From NCBI GenBank assembly GCA_031291335.1, contig JARLJF010000173.1:1-64000 (forward strand): a stretch of 64,000 nt of DNA. The letters run 5' to 3'. The position numbers and the translations under genes were made by a program. This stretch comes from Pandoraea sp. Lineage in GTDB: Bacteria; Pseudomonadota; Gammaproteobacteria; Burkholderiales; Burkholderiaceae. How positions within the stretch are numbered: position 1 is the stretch's first letter; every line of letters begins with the position of its first letter. The notes beneath the pieces were generated by a model, which was given only the letters and a program-made list of their open reading frames with translations, did no database searches and was not told where the DNA came from. Shown here in pieces: positions 26,971 to 35,114 of this stretch.

Positions 26971-27744
26971 TCAGCGCAACGTCTCCGGCCCGCCCTTCAC
27001 ATAGATGATTTGTCCCGACACGAAAGCGGCGTCTTCGCTACAGAGGAAGGCCACCACATTCGCGATGTCGCTTGGCACGCCAACGCGTCCCAATGGAATG
27101 TTCTTGGCGCGCTGGCGCTTGTATTCCTCGGGATCGATGCCACGACGCTCGGCCGTCTGGCGCGTCATTTCCGTGTCGATGAACCCGGGCGCCACGGCGT
27201 TGACGTTGATGTTGAACGGGCCGAGTTCGATGGCCGCCGTGCGCGTAAATGCCTGCAGGCCTGCCTTGGCCGACGAGTAATTCGCCTGCCCCCGATTCCC
27301 GAGCGCCGATGTGGATGAGAGATTGACGATCTTGCCGCTGCGCTGTTCGACCATATGGCGCTGCGCGGCGCGCGTACACAGGAAAGTGCCGCGCAGATGC
27401 ACGTTCATGACGAGGTCCCAGTCATCGACCGACATCTTGAACAGCAGATTGTCGCGCGTGACGCCCGCGTTGTTCACGAGAACGTCGAGGCCGCCCAGTT
27501 GCGCGATCACCTGCGCGAAGAGCGTATCGACCTGCGCCTCGTCGGTGACATCGCAGCCGAAACCGGCGACCTCACGATTCGTCTCGCGCCGCAGCGTCTC
27601 GGCGGCGGCCTGCGCAGCGTCTGCGGAAATATCGCAGATCGCTACGCGGGCGCCCTCCTGCGCGAACCGTTCGGCAGTTGCGTAGCCAATGCCACGCGCA
27701 CCGCCTGTGACTAAAACCACCTTGCCCTGGAAGCGATTGCTCAT
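26971..27744 (-). CDS. SDR family oxidoreductase (FabG-like)
   Basis: A 257-residue short-chain dehydrogenase. The Rossmann motif is TGGARGIG, followed by NNAG, catalytic Ser in LSSTSALG and YSSAK for Tyr/Lys. C-terminal PLGRVGVPSDIANVVAFLCSE matches FabG-like enzymes. It likely oxidises a 3-hydroxyacyl-CoA, between the hydratase and thiolase steps. It is the first gene of the 13-gene operon running to 14406, and AGGAGA lies about 10 nt upstream. Confidence 0.93.
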   Translation of the reverse strand: MSNRFQGKVVLVTGGARGIGYATAERFAQEGARVAICDISADAAQAAAETLRRETNREVAGFGCDVTDEAQVDTLFAQVIAQLGGLDVLVNNAGVTRDNLLFKMSVDDWDLVMNVHLRGTFLCTRAAQRHMVEQRSGKIVNLSSTSALGNRGQANYSSAKAGLQAFTRTAAIELGPFNINVNAVAPGFIDTEMTRQTAERRGIDPEEYKRQRAKNIPLGRVGVPSDIANVVAFLCSEDAAFVSGQIIYVKGGPETLR

Positions 27745-27807
27745 GCGCTTGCGTCTCCTGGTTGTGGCGCTGCGTGATCTCTGTCCGCAGTCGTCGTATT
27801 GCGATCC

Positions 27808-27836
27808 AGTCTAGTCACGCGCTTGCGTATGGTCAA
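27808..27836 (-). promoter_or_regulatory. candidate sigma-70 promoter of the 13-gene catabolic operon
   Basis: On the minus strand TTGACC (27836-27831), a 17-nt spacer and TAGACT (27813-27808) lie about 64 nt before the SDR start. It is the only good promoter found upstream of the operon. Confidence 0.5.
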
Positions 27837-27837
27837 T

Positions 27838-27850
27838 ATTTGAAACAAAT
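27838..27850. promoter_or_regulatory. candidate operator abutting the operon -35 box
   Basis: ATTTG-AAA-CAAAT is a 13-bp palindrome touching the upstream side of the -35 box. A bound regulator here could activate or repress. Similar AT-rich sequence (ATTTATTTCAA) lies upstream of the carboxyltransferase gene near 31752-31762. An IclR protein is the natural candidate, unproven. Confidence 0.35.
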
Positions 27851-27917
27851 TAATTGTCTGAAATCTCATCAGGGATAACTCTTAGCTCGTTCGATGCGCC
27901 ATGGGTTATCTTTATAT

Positions 27918-27980
27918 CGCAAGCCGAGGCCAGTCTTTATATGGATTTCTACTTAGCAAATCATCACGCTTCGGCTTGCG
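27918..27980. repeat. 10-bp inverted repeat in the SDR upstream region
   Basis: CGCAAGCCGA (27918-27927) and TCGGCTTGCG (27971-27980) are perfect inverted copies 43 nt apart, in the AT-rich gap between the FAD dehydrogenase end and the SDR start. A T5 run follows the right arm on the plus strand, but no plus-strand gene ends here, so a terminator role is unlikely. Confidence 0.35.
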
Positions 27981-28026
27981 TTTTTACCGTGAAATGGCGC
28001 AATATTAATTCCACCATTTGAACGTT

Positions 28027-29622
28027 TTATTGATTTTCAAATTTTCCATGAAGGTAGCTCGCGGTTTCCTCTGCGGCGTTTCGACCCGCCACGCGCCCGC
28101 CGACGATGCACTCGGCAAGGTTGCCGCCGGCCATGTAAATGTGGCCGAAGACGCTGCCCAGTTCGCCCGCCGCGTAGAGCCGCGGAATTGGCGCACCGAA
28201 AGGATCGAGCACATGTTGTTCCGCGTCGTGAACCGGCCCACCCTGCGTGTTGATGACCACCGGCCACAGCGAGGCGGCATAAAACGGCCCCTCACGCAGC
28301 GGCACCATCGTTTCGGCACGGCGCCCGAACGCGGCGTCACGCCCAGCGTCGCAACCCGCATTCCAGTCGTCGATCGTTCGGCCCAAACCCTGCGCATCGA
28401 TGCCGAGCTTTTGAGCGAGCGCCTCAAGCGTGTCGGCCCGTACCAGCAAGCCGTTCTCGACCTCTTTCAGGTTGTCGTCGCTCCACTCGTACCAGGCTTC
28501 ACGATCGTTCGTGATGGCCCGACCCATCGGGTACAGGCGACGCCCGGCTTCATCGAAGATCAGAAAGGACGGCAGGCGATCATGTCGGTGCGCGACGGGG
28601 TCGTAGTGATCGAACTGGCGCACACCGGTGTCGGAGATGTACGGTGGGTATTCGTTGACGTAGCGGCGGCCGCGCTGATCGACAACAATCCAGGCCATTT
28701 TCGGCAGTGGCTTCGTCTCGCGCTCGGGCGTCCACATGGGCAGCAACTTCGCGTAGATGCCAAACGGATACGTCGGATCGGGGTGACGAATGCCATATGG
28801 GCCGTGGTAGTGCCACATATGCCAGAGCGCGGCTCCCGCTGCCTGCGCCATGCGAATGCCGTCGCCGGTATTGCCGCGAAAACTGCCCGGCAGCGCGGGC
28901 GTCGAGACGAGAAACTGCCGCTTCATTTCCTCGTCGGCTTCGAAGCCGCCACACGCCAGCACGACCGCACGATGGGCGCGCACCGCGACCTGATGTCCGC
29001 CGCGACGCAGCCTGACGCCGATCACCTCGCGATTTTCGCTTTGCACCAGCCGCTCGACTGCGGTCGACAGCCAGACGTCGATGCTGTCTCGCCGCGCGTC
29101 GACGTTATCGAGCAGCAACTTGAACAACAGGCAGCCCGGACGGAACGGGCGCGCCGCAAGAAAGCCGGCCGGATCGCCAAAGTCCGGAATCGATTCGATG
29201 TCCGCATAGCCCAGCGCGTCGCAGCCAGGAAAGGGATAGTTGCCCACCGCAGGATCGACACGCACGCAGGCCCCATTGATCCGCGCCAATCCGCGCAGAT
29301 AGTCGGGAACCTCGGTCATGCCGTTGGCGAGCACGCGCAAAACGTCGTCGGGCGTGCGGCCGCCACACGTGTGATGCAGGTATTGAAATGCCGCCTCGGC
29401 GTCATCGGAGACGCGCACGCCACCCGCCGACAGAATCGAAATGCCACCGGGATCAGGCATCTTTTCGATAAGCAGAACGCGCGCCCCGGCGTCAGCGCTC
29501 TCGATAGCTGCGACGGCGCCGGCGGCACCGTAGCCAACGACGATGACGTCGTACTCCGCCTGCCATTGCCCGTCCACGCCCTGTCCCACCTGATTTTCCA
29601 AAGCCCTGATAGAAGCACCCAT
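28027..29622 (-). CDS. FAD-dependent oxidoreductase (fumarate reductase / ketosteroid dehydrogenase-like)
   Basis: A 531-residue FAD_binding_2 protein. The dinucleotide motif VVGYGAAGAVAA lies near residues 28-39, followed by IEKMPDPGGIS. A mid-protein GNTGDGIRMAQAAGA block and a C-terminal GELGSVFGHIYMAGGNLAECIVGGRVAG bind FAD. It resembles flavocytochrome c fumarate reductase and 3-ketosteroid delta1-dehydrogenase, so it would desaturate a ring ketone or reduce an enoate; the substrate is unknown. ATG at 29622 is selected because AAGGAG lies 10 nt upstream. It is divergent from the biotin carrier gene by 76 nt and is transcribed separately from the SDR operon. Confidence 0.9.
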   Translation of the reverse strand: MGASIRALENQVGQGVDGQWQAEYDVIVVGYGAAGAVAAIESADAGARVLLIEKMPDPGGISILSAGGVRVSDDAEAAFQYLHHTCGGRTPDDVLRVLANGMTEVPDYLRGLARINGACVRVDPAVGNYPFPGCDALGYADIESIPDFGDPAGFLAARPFRPGCLLFKLLLDNVDARRDSIDVWLSTAVERLVQSENREVIGVRLRRGGHQVAVRAHRAVVLACGGFEADEEMKRQFLVSTPALPGSFRGNTGDGIRMAQAAGAALWHMWHYHGPYGIRHPDPTYPFGIYAKLLPMWTPERETKPLPKMAWIVVDQRGRRYVNEYPPYISDTGVRQFDHYDPVAHRHDRLPSFLIFDEAGRRLYPMGRAITNDREAWYEWSDDNLKEVENGLLVRADTLEALAQKLGIDAQGLGRTIDDWNAGCDAGRDAAFGRRAETMVPLREGPFYAASLWPVVINTQGGPVHDAEQHVLDPFGAPIPRLYAAGELGSVFGHIYMAGGNLAECIVGGRVAGRNAAEETASYLHGKFENQ

Positions 29623-29698
29623 TTGCCGACGACTCCTTGTTGTCTGCGCCCTGCACAACGCTGATTGAACGATTGACTACCACCCGGAGGAAACGCAT

Positions 29699-29920
29699 AT
29701 GTCACACCAAGCTGTCCGCTCTGAAATTACCGGCACCGTCTGCCAGGTGCTCGTCGCCGAGGGCGACGCCGTGACTGAGGATCAGGCTCTGCTGCTGGTC
29801 GAATCGATGAAGATGGAAATCCCCGTCATCGCGCCGCGCGCCGGCCGTGTCACGAAGGTGCATTTCAAGGTTGGCGATCCGATTGGTGAAGGCGACGATG
29901 CCGTAAGCCTCGACGCCTGA
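29699..29920 (+). CDS. biotin carboxyl carrier protein, stand-alone (73 aa)
   Basis: A 73-residue biotinyl/lipoyl domain with the biotinylation motif ESMKME; the modified Lys is residue 38. The matching glycine turn (GDPIGEGD) is present near the C-terminus. It consists of the biotinyl domain alone, without the Pro/Ala linker of AccB or fusion to the biotin carboxylase. GGAGG lies about 8 nt upstream. It is the carrier for the carboxyltransferase at 31816 and the biotin carboxylase at 35115. Confidence 0.93.
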   Translation: MSHQAVRSEITGTVCQVLVAEGDAVTEDQALLLVESMKMEIPVIAPRAGRVTKVHFKVGDPIGEGDDAVSLDA

Positions 29921-29921
29921 A

Positions 29922-29964
29922 CGCCGAAGCCGCGCGCGGGAACAGCCGGCGCGCGGCTTCGGCG
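29922..29964. terminator. 16-bp perfect stem between convergent genes
   Basis: CGCCGAAGCCGCGCGC (29922-29937) pairs perfectly with 29949-29964 over an 11-nt loop. It starts 2 nt after the biotin carrier stop codon and ends 5 nt before the stop of the convergent solute-binding protein gene. It probably ends transcription in both directions despite lacking a T-tract. Confidence 0.55.
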
Positions 29965-29969
29965 GCCCC

Positions 29970-31562
29970 TCACTGCCAAGCCACCTTGCGGAAATTGAGG
30001 AAGCCCGAACCCTGCTGCACTTCCCATGCGAGCGTCTTCTTTTTGGCGAAGAGGTTGAACAACTCCGTCACGAGCACAGCGGAGGCATCGTCGTGAAGGA
30101 TCTTGCCGATCTTGCGGAACAGCGCCCCTCGCGCCTCGGCACCGGTCGTGGTTTCGAGTTGCTTGAGCAGCGCCTCGACTTCCGGATTCGAGTAGTCGGA
30201 CCACGCCCCGTCCTTCGAGAACGAGCCTGCCACCGGATGGATCGGGTCGTAGATCGCATTGGTGAACTGGGTCGTCGTCATCGGGCCGGTCTTGTGCGTG
30301 TTGTTCAGGCGACTCCATGCCGCGTAGTCGATCCGGTTGATATCGACCTTGACGCCGACTTGCGCCCAATACGCCGCCAGCGCCTCGGCAAACTCCTTGG
30401 GCGTGCCAACCGCGTCATAGAGCTTTATCGAGAAGCCGTTCGGATAGCCCGCCTGCTTGAGCAATGCGCGCGCCTTGGCCGGATCGTACGGATACGGCGC
30501 AATGCTCGGATCGCCGCCGTACGGGAAGTATTTGGAGATGAACGTCCCCATCGGGGCGCCCACACCATGGAAGACACCCTTGATGATGGCGTTCGCGTCG
30601 ATCGCGTAGTTCAGGGCGAGACGCACGTCGCGCTTCGCGAGCGGCGAATCCGGCACGTTCGAGTACAGGCGAACGTGCATCGGCGACGACACCGGGTTTG
30701 TGATGACGTCGAGCGCCGCATCCTGGCGAAGTCGCGCCACTTCCGCGAGCGGAATCATCGCGGCAATGTCGACCTCACCGGAGATGATGGCGTTGACACG
30801 GCTGGACGGCTCGGGAATGTATTTGAAAACGAGTGTCTTGATGCCCGGCTTCTCGCCGTAGAAATCATCGAAACGCTCAAGCTCAAGGTATTGCCCCACC
30901 TTGTTCGCCTTGACCCGATACGGCCCTGTACCAATAGGGGCCGCCGCAAAGGCCTCGACATTCGGCAGCGACGACGTGTACTTCTGAGGCACGATGAAAA
31001 GGAAGCCGGCGATCTTGTTGAGGAATACGCCGTCAGGCTGCTTGAGCTTGATGCGAACGGTCAGCGGATCGGGCGTCTCGATCGAGTCGATCACCGGCGC
31101 AAAGAACGGACGGCGCGTGCTCTTCGTCGCGGGATCGATGATGCGCTCGATCGAATACTTCACGTCGGCCGAGGTGAACGGATCGCCGTTGTGGAACTTG
31201 ATGTGCGGGCGAAGCTTGAAGGTGTAGACGAGGCCGTCGGACGACATCGCGTAACTGCTGGCCATGCGCGGCACGATGTTGCCCTTGGGGTCGAACCCGT
31301 ACAGCGTATCGAAGATCTGCATCGCATAGCGCTGCGAATCGCCGCTCGCCGTCACGAGCGCGTCGAGACTCTGGATTTCCTTGTCCAGCGCCACGACGAG
31401 CGTGCTCTTGTCCACCGCCGGCCCCGTCTTGTCGGCTGCCACCGAATCCAGCGGCGCCCCCATCGCCACCAGAGCACCCGCCGCTATGCCTGCCGCGGCC
31501 AACCCCGCCCGCAGACCTGAAGCCACACGCGTCAGTGCGCGCCATTCCGTGATTCGATTCAT
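29970..31562 (-). CDS. ABC transporter solute-binding protein, family 5 (second, orphan)
   Basis: A 530-residue periplasmic binding protein strongly similar to the one at 25365, sharing blocks such as ATSGDSQRYAMQIFDTLYGFD and HNGDPFTSADVKYSIERIIDPATKSTRR and the same ending. A signal peptide covers about residues 1-43 (cleavage near VAA-DK). No permease or ATPase genes adjoin it, so it presumably feeds the DppBCDF-like importer at 19.5-23.5 kb with a different ligand. AGGATG lies close upstream of its ATG. It is divergent from the carboxyltransferase gene. Confidence 0.92.
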   Translation of the reverse strand: MNRITEWRALTRVASGLRAGLAAAGIAAGALVAMGAPLDSVAADKTGPAVDKSTLVVALDKEIQSLDALVTASGDSQRYAMQIFDTLYGFDPKGNIVPRMASSYAMSSDGLVYTFKLRPHIKFHNGDPFTSADVKYSIERIIDPATKSTRRPFFAPVIDSIETPDPLTVRIKLKQPDGVFLNKIAGFLFIVPQKYTSSLPNVEAFAAAPIGTGPYRVKANKVGQYLELERFDDFYGEKPGIKTLVFKYIPEPSSRVNAIISGEVDIAAMIPLAEVARLRQDAALDVITNPVSSPMHVRLYSNVPDSPLAKRDVRLALNYAIDANAIIKGVFHGVGAPMGTFISKYFPYGGDPSIAPYPYDPAKARALLKQAGYPNGFSIKLYDAVGTPKEFAEALAAYWAQVGVKVDINRIDYAAWSRLNNTHKTGPMTTTQFTNAIYDPIHPVAGSFSKDGAWSDYSNPEVEALLKQLETTTGAEARGALFRKIGKILHDDASAVLVTELFNLFAKKKTLAWEVQQGSGFLNFRKVAWQ

Positions 31563-31576
31563 TTCATCCTCATTTC

Positions 31577-31590
31577 ATATGTACACATAT
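31577..31590. promoter_or_regulatory. palindrome just upstream of the second solute-binding protein gene
   Basis: ATATGT-AC-ACATAT lies 15-28 nt before the ATG, inside the predicted leader. It could be an operator acting as a roadblock or an mRNA hairpin near the start. Confidence 0.3.
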
Positions 31591-31668
31591 CGGAATCAAA
31601 AAGACATCGAAAACCCCACTGCGATTTACAAGAAACTCTCTGGCGTATTGTCGAAATATCCGCTATAA

Positions 31669-31697
31669 AAGCTAGGAAACTAGGGTGTCGATGTCAA
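31669..31697 (-). promoter_or_regulatory. candidate promoter of the second solute-binding protein gene
   Basis: On the minus strand a consensus TTGACA (31697-31692), a 17-nt spacer and TAGCTT (31674-31669) lie about 107 nt before the ATG at 31562. Confidence 0.45.
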
Positions 31698-31742
31698 TAA
31701 GCGATCATACCGACGAGAAGATTTCGATCACGCACCGCACCA

Positions 31743-31748
31743 TATAAT
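31743..31748 (+). promoter_or_regulatory. candidate -10 box for the acyl-CoA carboxylase operon
   Basis: TATAAT lies 67 nt before the carboxyltransferase ATG. No good -35 box is seen 17 nt upstream, suggesting dependence on an activator. It is followed by AT-rich ATTTATTTCAA. Confidence 0.35.
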
Positions 31749-31815
31749 CGTTATTTATTTCAATATATGGATACCTGGATAGCCGCACTTACCCTGCCCC
31801 GCCGCCAAAGCTCAA

Positions 31816-33354
31816 ATGGATAAACGCAAAATTGACGAACTCCACGCACGCCGCTCGGCGGTTCGCACCGCGGCGTCTGGCGCCGCCATCGACAAGCTCA
31901 GAGCGCAGGGCAAGCTCACGGCGCGCGAACGGCTGGCGTTGTTACTGGACGACGGCAGCTTCGTCGAGATGGGGATTCATGCGCACAGCGCGCATGCCTC
32001 GCTACGCGAGCGCACGCCGGCCGACGGCATCGTCACCGGCTACGGGACCATCGATGGTCGAATCGTTTATGTCGCGGCAGACGACGCCACCGTGCTGGGC
32101 GGCACACGCGGTCGCGTGGGTGAAATCAAGATCGCGCGCGTGCGAGAGGCTGCGTTGACGCATCGCAAGCCATTCATCGCACTGATGGAGGCCGGTGCGG
32201 CTCGCGTTCAGGAGAGTTTCGGTGCCATGGCGGCGAACATGGGCGCACGCTTTGCCGATCATTTCCGAATGTCCGGCCAGATTCCACAACTCGCCGCGAT
32301 TCTGGGACCGGCGTTCGGCGGCCCCTCGTTTACGGCGGCGCAATCGGACTTCACGGCACTTGCGCGTGGCACAGGGGTCATGGGCATGTCGGGGCCGCTC
32401 GTCGTGAAGGTCGGCACCGGTGAAGTGGTCACGGGCGACGCCATCGGTGGTGCTGACGTCAGTGAAACGGTCACGGGGCAAGCCGACTTCGTGGGTGAAA
32501 CCGAAGCCGACACGCTGCGCAGTCTGCGCACGTTCCTCTCGTTTCTGCCGAGCCACTGTGGCGAACTTCCGCCGGTGTGCGCCGCGCAACCCGCCGCCGT
32601 GGATACCGAGGAAGGCCGCGAGAAGCTGCGCGCGCTGATCCCGGATATCGGCCGTCAGGCATACGACATGAAGCGCGTGCTGAGCCTGCTTGTGGATGCA
32701 GGCGACCTCTTCCACTATCGACCGCGATATGGCCCGAATCTGATCACCGCGTTCGGACGCATCGATGGACAGCCTGTTGGCTTCCTGGCGTCAAACCCGA
32801 TGGCGCGTGGCGGGGTGATGGATGAGAAGACCGCGCAAAAGGCCCGAAAATTCGTCGATATCTGCGATGCCTTTCACGTGCCACTCGTCTTTATCTGCGA
32901 CGCGCCGGGATTTCTCGTCGGGCCCGACATTGAAAAGCACCGCATGGTGTCGCTCGCGGCTCGCTTGCTCAACACGGTATGTGCGGCCTCGGTCCCCAAG
33001 GTCACGATCGTGGCGCGCAAAGCCATCGGCCTGGCGTACCTGGCAATGTGCGGGCGGACCATGCGCCCGGACTATCTCGCCGCATGGCCGGGTGCCCATT
33101 TCGATGTCATGGGACCCGAGGCAGGCGTCGAACTCGTGCACGGTCGCGAGATCGCCAGTGCGCCCGACCCTGCGGCACGCAAGGCCGAGATCATGGCCAA
33201 GCTCGACGAGCAGTCCAGTGCCTATGAGGCCGCAGCACAAGGCTGGATCGACGACGTGATCGACCCTGCCGAGACGCGTGATGTGATCCGGCGAACCCTG
33301 CGCGCCACGGCAGATGCCCGGATGCCCGGCTTCAAGCATCGTATCGACCCCTGA
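31816..33354 (+). CDS. acyl-CoA carboxylase beta subunit (carboxyltransferase)
   Basis: A 512-residue biotin-dependent carboxyltransferase of the PCC/MCC beta type with N and C crotonase-like halves. Typical blocks are KLTARERLALLLDDGSFVE, then GARVQESFGAMAANMG, GMSGPLVVKVGTGE and the C-half DAPGFLVGPDIEKH and GLAYLAMCGRTMRPDY. It transfers carboxyl from biotin to an acyl-CoA. It begins a plus-strand operon with an enoyl-CoA hydratase gene (6-nt gap), an IclR gene and the biotin carboxylase gene. The substrate (propionyl, methylcrotonyl, geranyl or other) is not determined by visible residues. No clear ribosome binding site. Confidence 0.93.
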   Translation: MDKRKIDELHARRSAVRTAASGAAIDKLRAQGKLTARERLALLLDDGSFVEMGIHAHSAHASLRERTPADGIVTGYGTIDGRIVYVAADDATVLGGTRGRVGEIKIARVREAALTHRKPFIALMEAGAARVQESFGAMAANMGARFADHFRMSGQIPQLAAILGPAFGGPSFTAAQSDFTALARGTGVMGMSGPLVVKVGTGEVVTGDAIGGADVSETVTGQADFVGETEADTLRSLRTFLSFLPSHCGELPPVCAAQPAAVDTEEGREKLRALIPDIGRQAYDMKRVLSLLVDAGDLFHYRPRYGPNLITAFGRIDGQPVGFLASNPMARGGVMDEKTAQKARKFVDICDAFHVPLVFICDAPGFLVGPDIEKHRMVSLAARLLNTVCAASVPKVTIVARKAIGLAYLAMCGRTMRPDYLAAWPGAHFDVMGPEAGVELVHGREIASAPDPAARKAEIMAKLDEQSSAYEAAAQGWIDDVIDPAETRDVIRRTLRATADARMPGFKHRIDP

Positions 33355-33360
33355 GCACCT

Positions 33361-34143
33361 ATGAGCATCGACTTTTCCGTATCCGACGGTATCGCGACGG
33401 TGCGTCTCGACAGCCCCGAGACGCTTAACGCCATCGACTATCCGATGCGCGCGGAATTGCAGCGGCTATGGCAACACGTCGCCCACACACCTGACATTCG
33501 CGTCGTAATCGTGACAGGCACCGGCGAGCGCGCCTTCAGTAGCGGCGCCGACCTCAAGCGCACGCCGCCGCCCGCGACGTCGTTTGCCGCGCAGGCGTTT
33601 GGCGGTCATGACGCCGAGACCGGATCGTTGACGCTCGGACTGGACATCGACACACCGCTCATCTGCGCATTCAACGGTCTGGCGTATGGCGGTGGATTGG
33701 AGATTGGTCTCGCGTGCGATATCCGCATCGCGGCCGACACTGCGACATTTGCGTTGCCGGAAGTCAATGTAGGTTCGATGCCCGGCTCCGGCGGCACACA
33801 GCGCTTGCCGCGCCTCATCGGTGGTGCGAATGCAATGTGGATGTTGCTCACCGGCGAGCCGATCGATGCCCAGACGGCGTTGCGCATCGGACTGGTGAGT
33901 CATGTCGTGCCTCCCGAGGCCTTGCATGACGCCGCGATGGCCATTGCGCGACGCATCGCCAACAGCGCGCCGCTGGCCGTGCGCGCCATCAAGCGTGTGG
34001 TGCGCGACGGCCTCGACATGCCGATCGCTTCGGCCCTCACCCACGAGCGGCACGCGTGGGGCCTCTTGCGGGACACGGAAGATCGCAAGGAAGGACGGCT
34101 GGCATTTGCGGAAAAACGTTCACCGGTGTATCGCGGACGATAA
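33361..34143 (+). CDS. enoyl-CoA hydratase/isomerase family protein
   Basis: A 260-residue crotonase. The oxyanion-hole motifs are AFSSGADLK and NGLAYGGGLEIGLACD. Both Glu positions used by hydratases are present (GGGLEIG and LPEVNVGSMPGSGGTQRLPR), so hydratase activity is likely. It starts 6 nt after the carboxyltransferase stop. In terpenoid and leucine catabolism a crotonase hydrates the carboxylated enoyl-CoA product, and a similar role is plausible here. Confidence 0.93.
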   Translation: MSIDFSVSDGIATVRLDSPETLNAIDYPMRAELQRLWQHVAHTPDIRVVIVTGTGERAFSSGADLKRTPPPATSFAAQAFGGHDAETGSLTLGLDIDTPLICAFNGLAYGGGLEIGLACDIRIAADTATFALPEVNVGSMPGSGGTQRLPRLIGGANAMWMLLTGEPIDAQTALRIGLVSHVVPPEALHDAAMAIARRIANSAPLAVRAIKRVVRDGLDMPIASALTHERHAWGLLRDTEDRKEGRLAFAEKRSPVYRGR

Positions 34144-34211
34144 CCCTCTGCCGCATGCTTCGCAGTCATTACAATTGCCACGGATTCTCTGGAAACTTTA
34201 GACACCCGTTC

Positions 34212-35099
34212 ATGACCCTTCCCGCGACACTCGCCACCGATTCCGACAGCCCCAGCGGCGACGAGCCGCACGGCCAGACGCTCACGCGCCGCGCGAACGA
34301 AGGCACCCAAAGTATCCAGCGCGCTATTGCCGTGCTGCGTCTGATCGCCATGCGCGGCCCCGCCGGACTGCGCCTCCATGAGATCGCCGAAGGGCTGGCG
34401 CTCGAACGTATCACCGCACACCGCATCGTCAAGGGGCTCGTCTTCAGCGGCATGCTGCAACTCGAACCCGAAGGCCGCCGCTACACGCTCGGTCACACGG
34501 CCTATACGCTGGGTTTGAGCGCCTCGCCGTCGTTCGACTTGCGCGAACGGTGCCAACCGACGCTGCGCCGATTGGCAGACCTCACGGGCGACTCGGTCTT
34601 CCTGATGGTCCGCAGCGGCCATGAAGCCGTGTGCTTCGATCACATTCAGGGCAGCTATCCGATCCGCACGCACAGCCTGACGATGGGCGCTCGCCGAGCG
34701 CTAGGCGCCGGGGCCGGTGCGATGGCATTGCTGGCGGCGTTGCCCGATAACGCCGTCAATGCCGCGATTGCGGCAAACGCGCCGCACTTCTCGCGTTATC
34801 GCGATATTTCGCACCAGACGTTGCGCGACATGGTCAGGCGTACGCGTCTCGATGGCTACGCCACCAACTTGCAGACCGTGATCGCCGACGTCAGCGCCAT
34901 CGGCATGACGCTGCCGCGCCGAGACGGCGTGCCGTGTGCGTCGATCAGCATTGCCTCCATTGCCTCGCGCATGACTGGCGTCCATCTCGAAGACGCTTTG
35001 CGGGCACTCAGACAGGAAACAGAGGCACTCGGGCAAGCGCTCGATGCCATGCCGAACGTATGGGACGGCATGTTGGATCACGCTGCCGCGTCGCGGTAA
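34212..35099 (+). CDS. IclR family transcriptional regulator (second)
   Basis: A 295-residue IclR protein. The winged helix contains QSIQRAIAVLRLIAMRG and LHEIAEGLALERITAHRIVKGL. The effector domain contains GDSVFLMVRSGHEAVC and GYATNLQTVIADVSAIG. It is a paralogue of the regulator at 13484. ATG at 34212 is chosen as the first Met giving a normal IclR length; an in-frame start at 34056 would overlap the hydratase gene. It is embedded between the hydratase and biotin carboxylase genes, pointing to control of this cluster. Confidence 0.9.
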   Translation: MTLPATLATDSDSPSGDEPHGQTLTRRANEGTQSIQRAIAVLRLIAMRGPAGLRLHEIAEGLALERITAHRIVKGLVFSGMLQLEPEGRRYTLGHTAYTLGLSASPSFDLRERCQPTLRRLADLTGDSVFLMVRSGHEAVCFDHIQGSYPIRTHSLTMGARRALGAGAGAMALLAALPDNAVNAAIAANAPHFSRYRDISHQTLRDMVRRTRLDGYATNLQTVIADVSAIGMTLPRRDGVPCASISIASIASRMTGVHLEDALRALRQETEALGQALDAMPNVWDGMLDHAAASR

Positions 35100-35114
35100 G
35101 CCTAAGGAGGAGAC

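Noticed and set aside
27971-27985. Right arm of the inverted repeat followed by TTTTT, considered as a terminator
   Set aside because: No plus-strand gene ends there; the stem has a 43-nt loop and both neighbours are on the minus strand.
28018-29664. 548-codon plus-strand ORF opposite the FAD dehydrogenase gene
   Set aside because: The minus strand has clear FAD motifs; the plus frame shows none.
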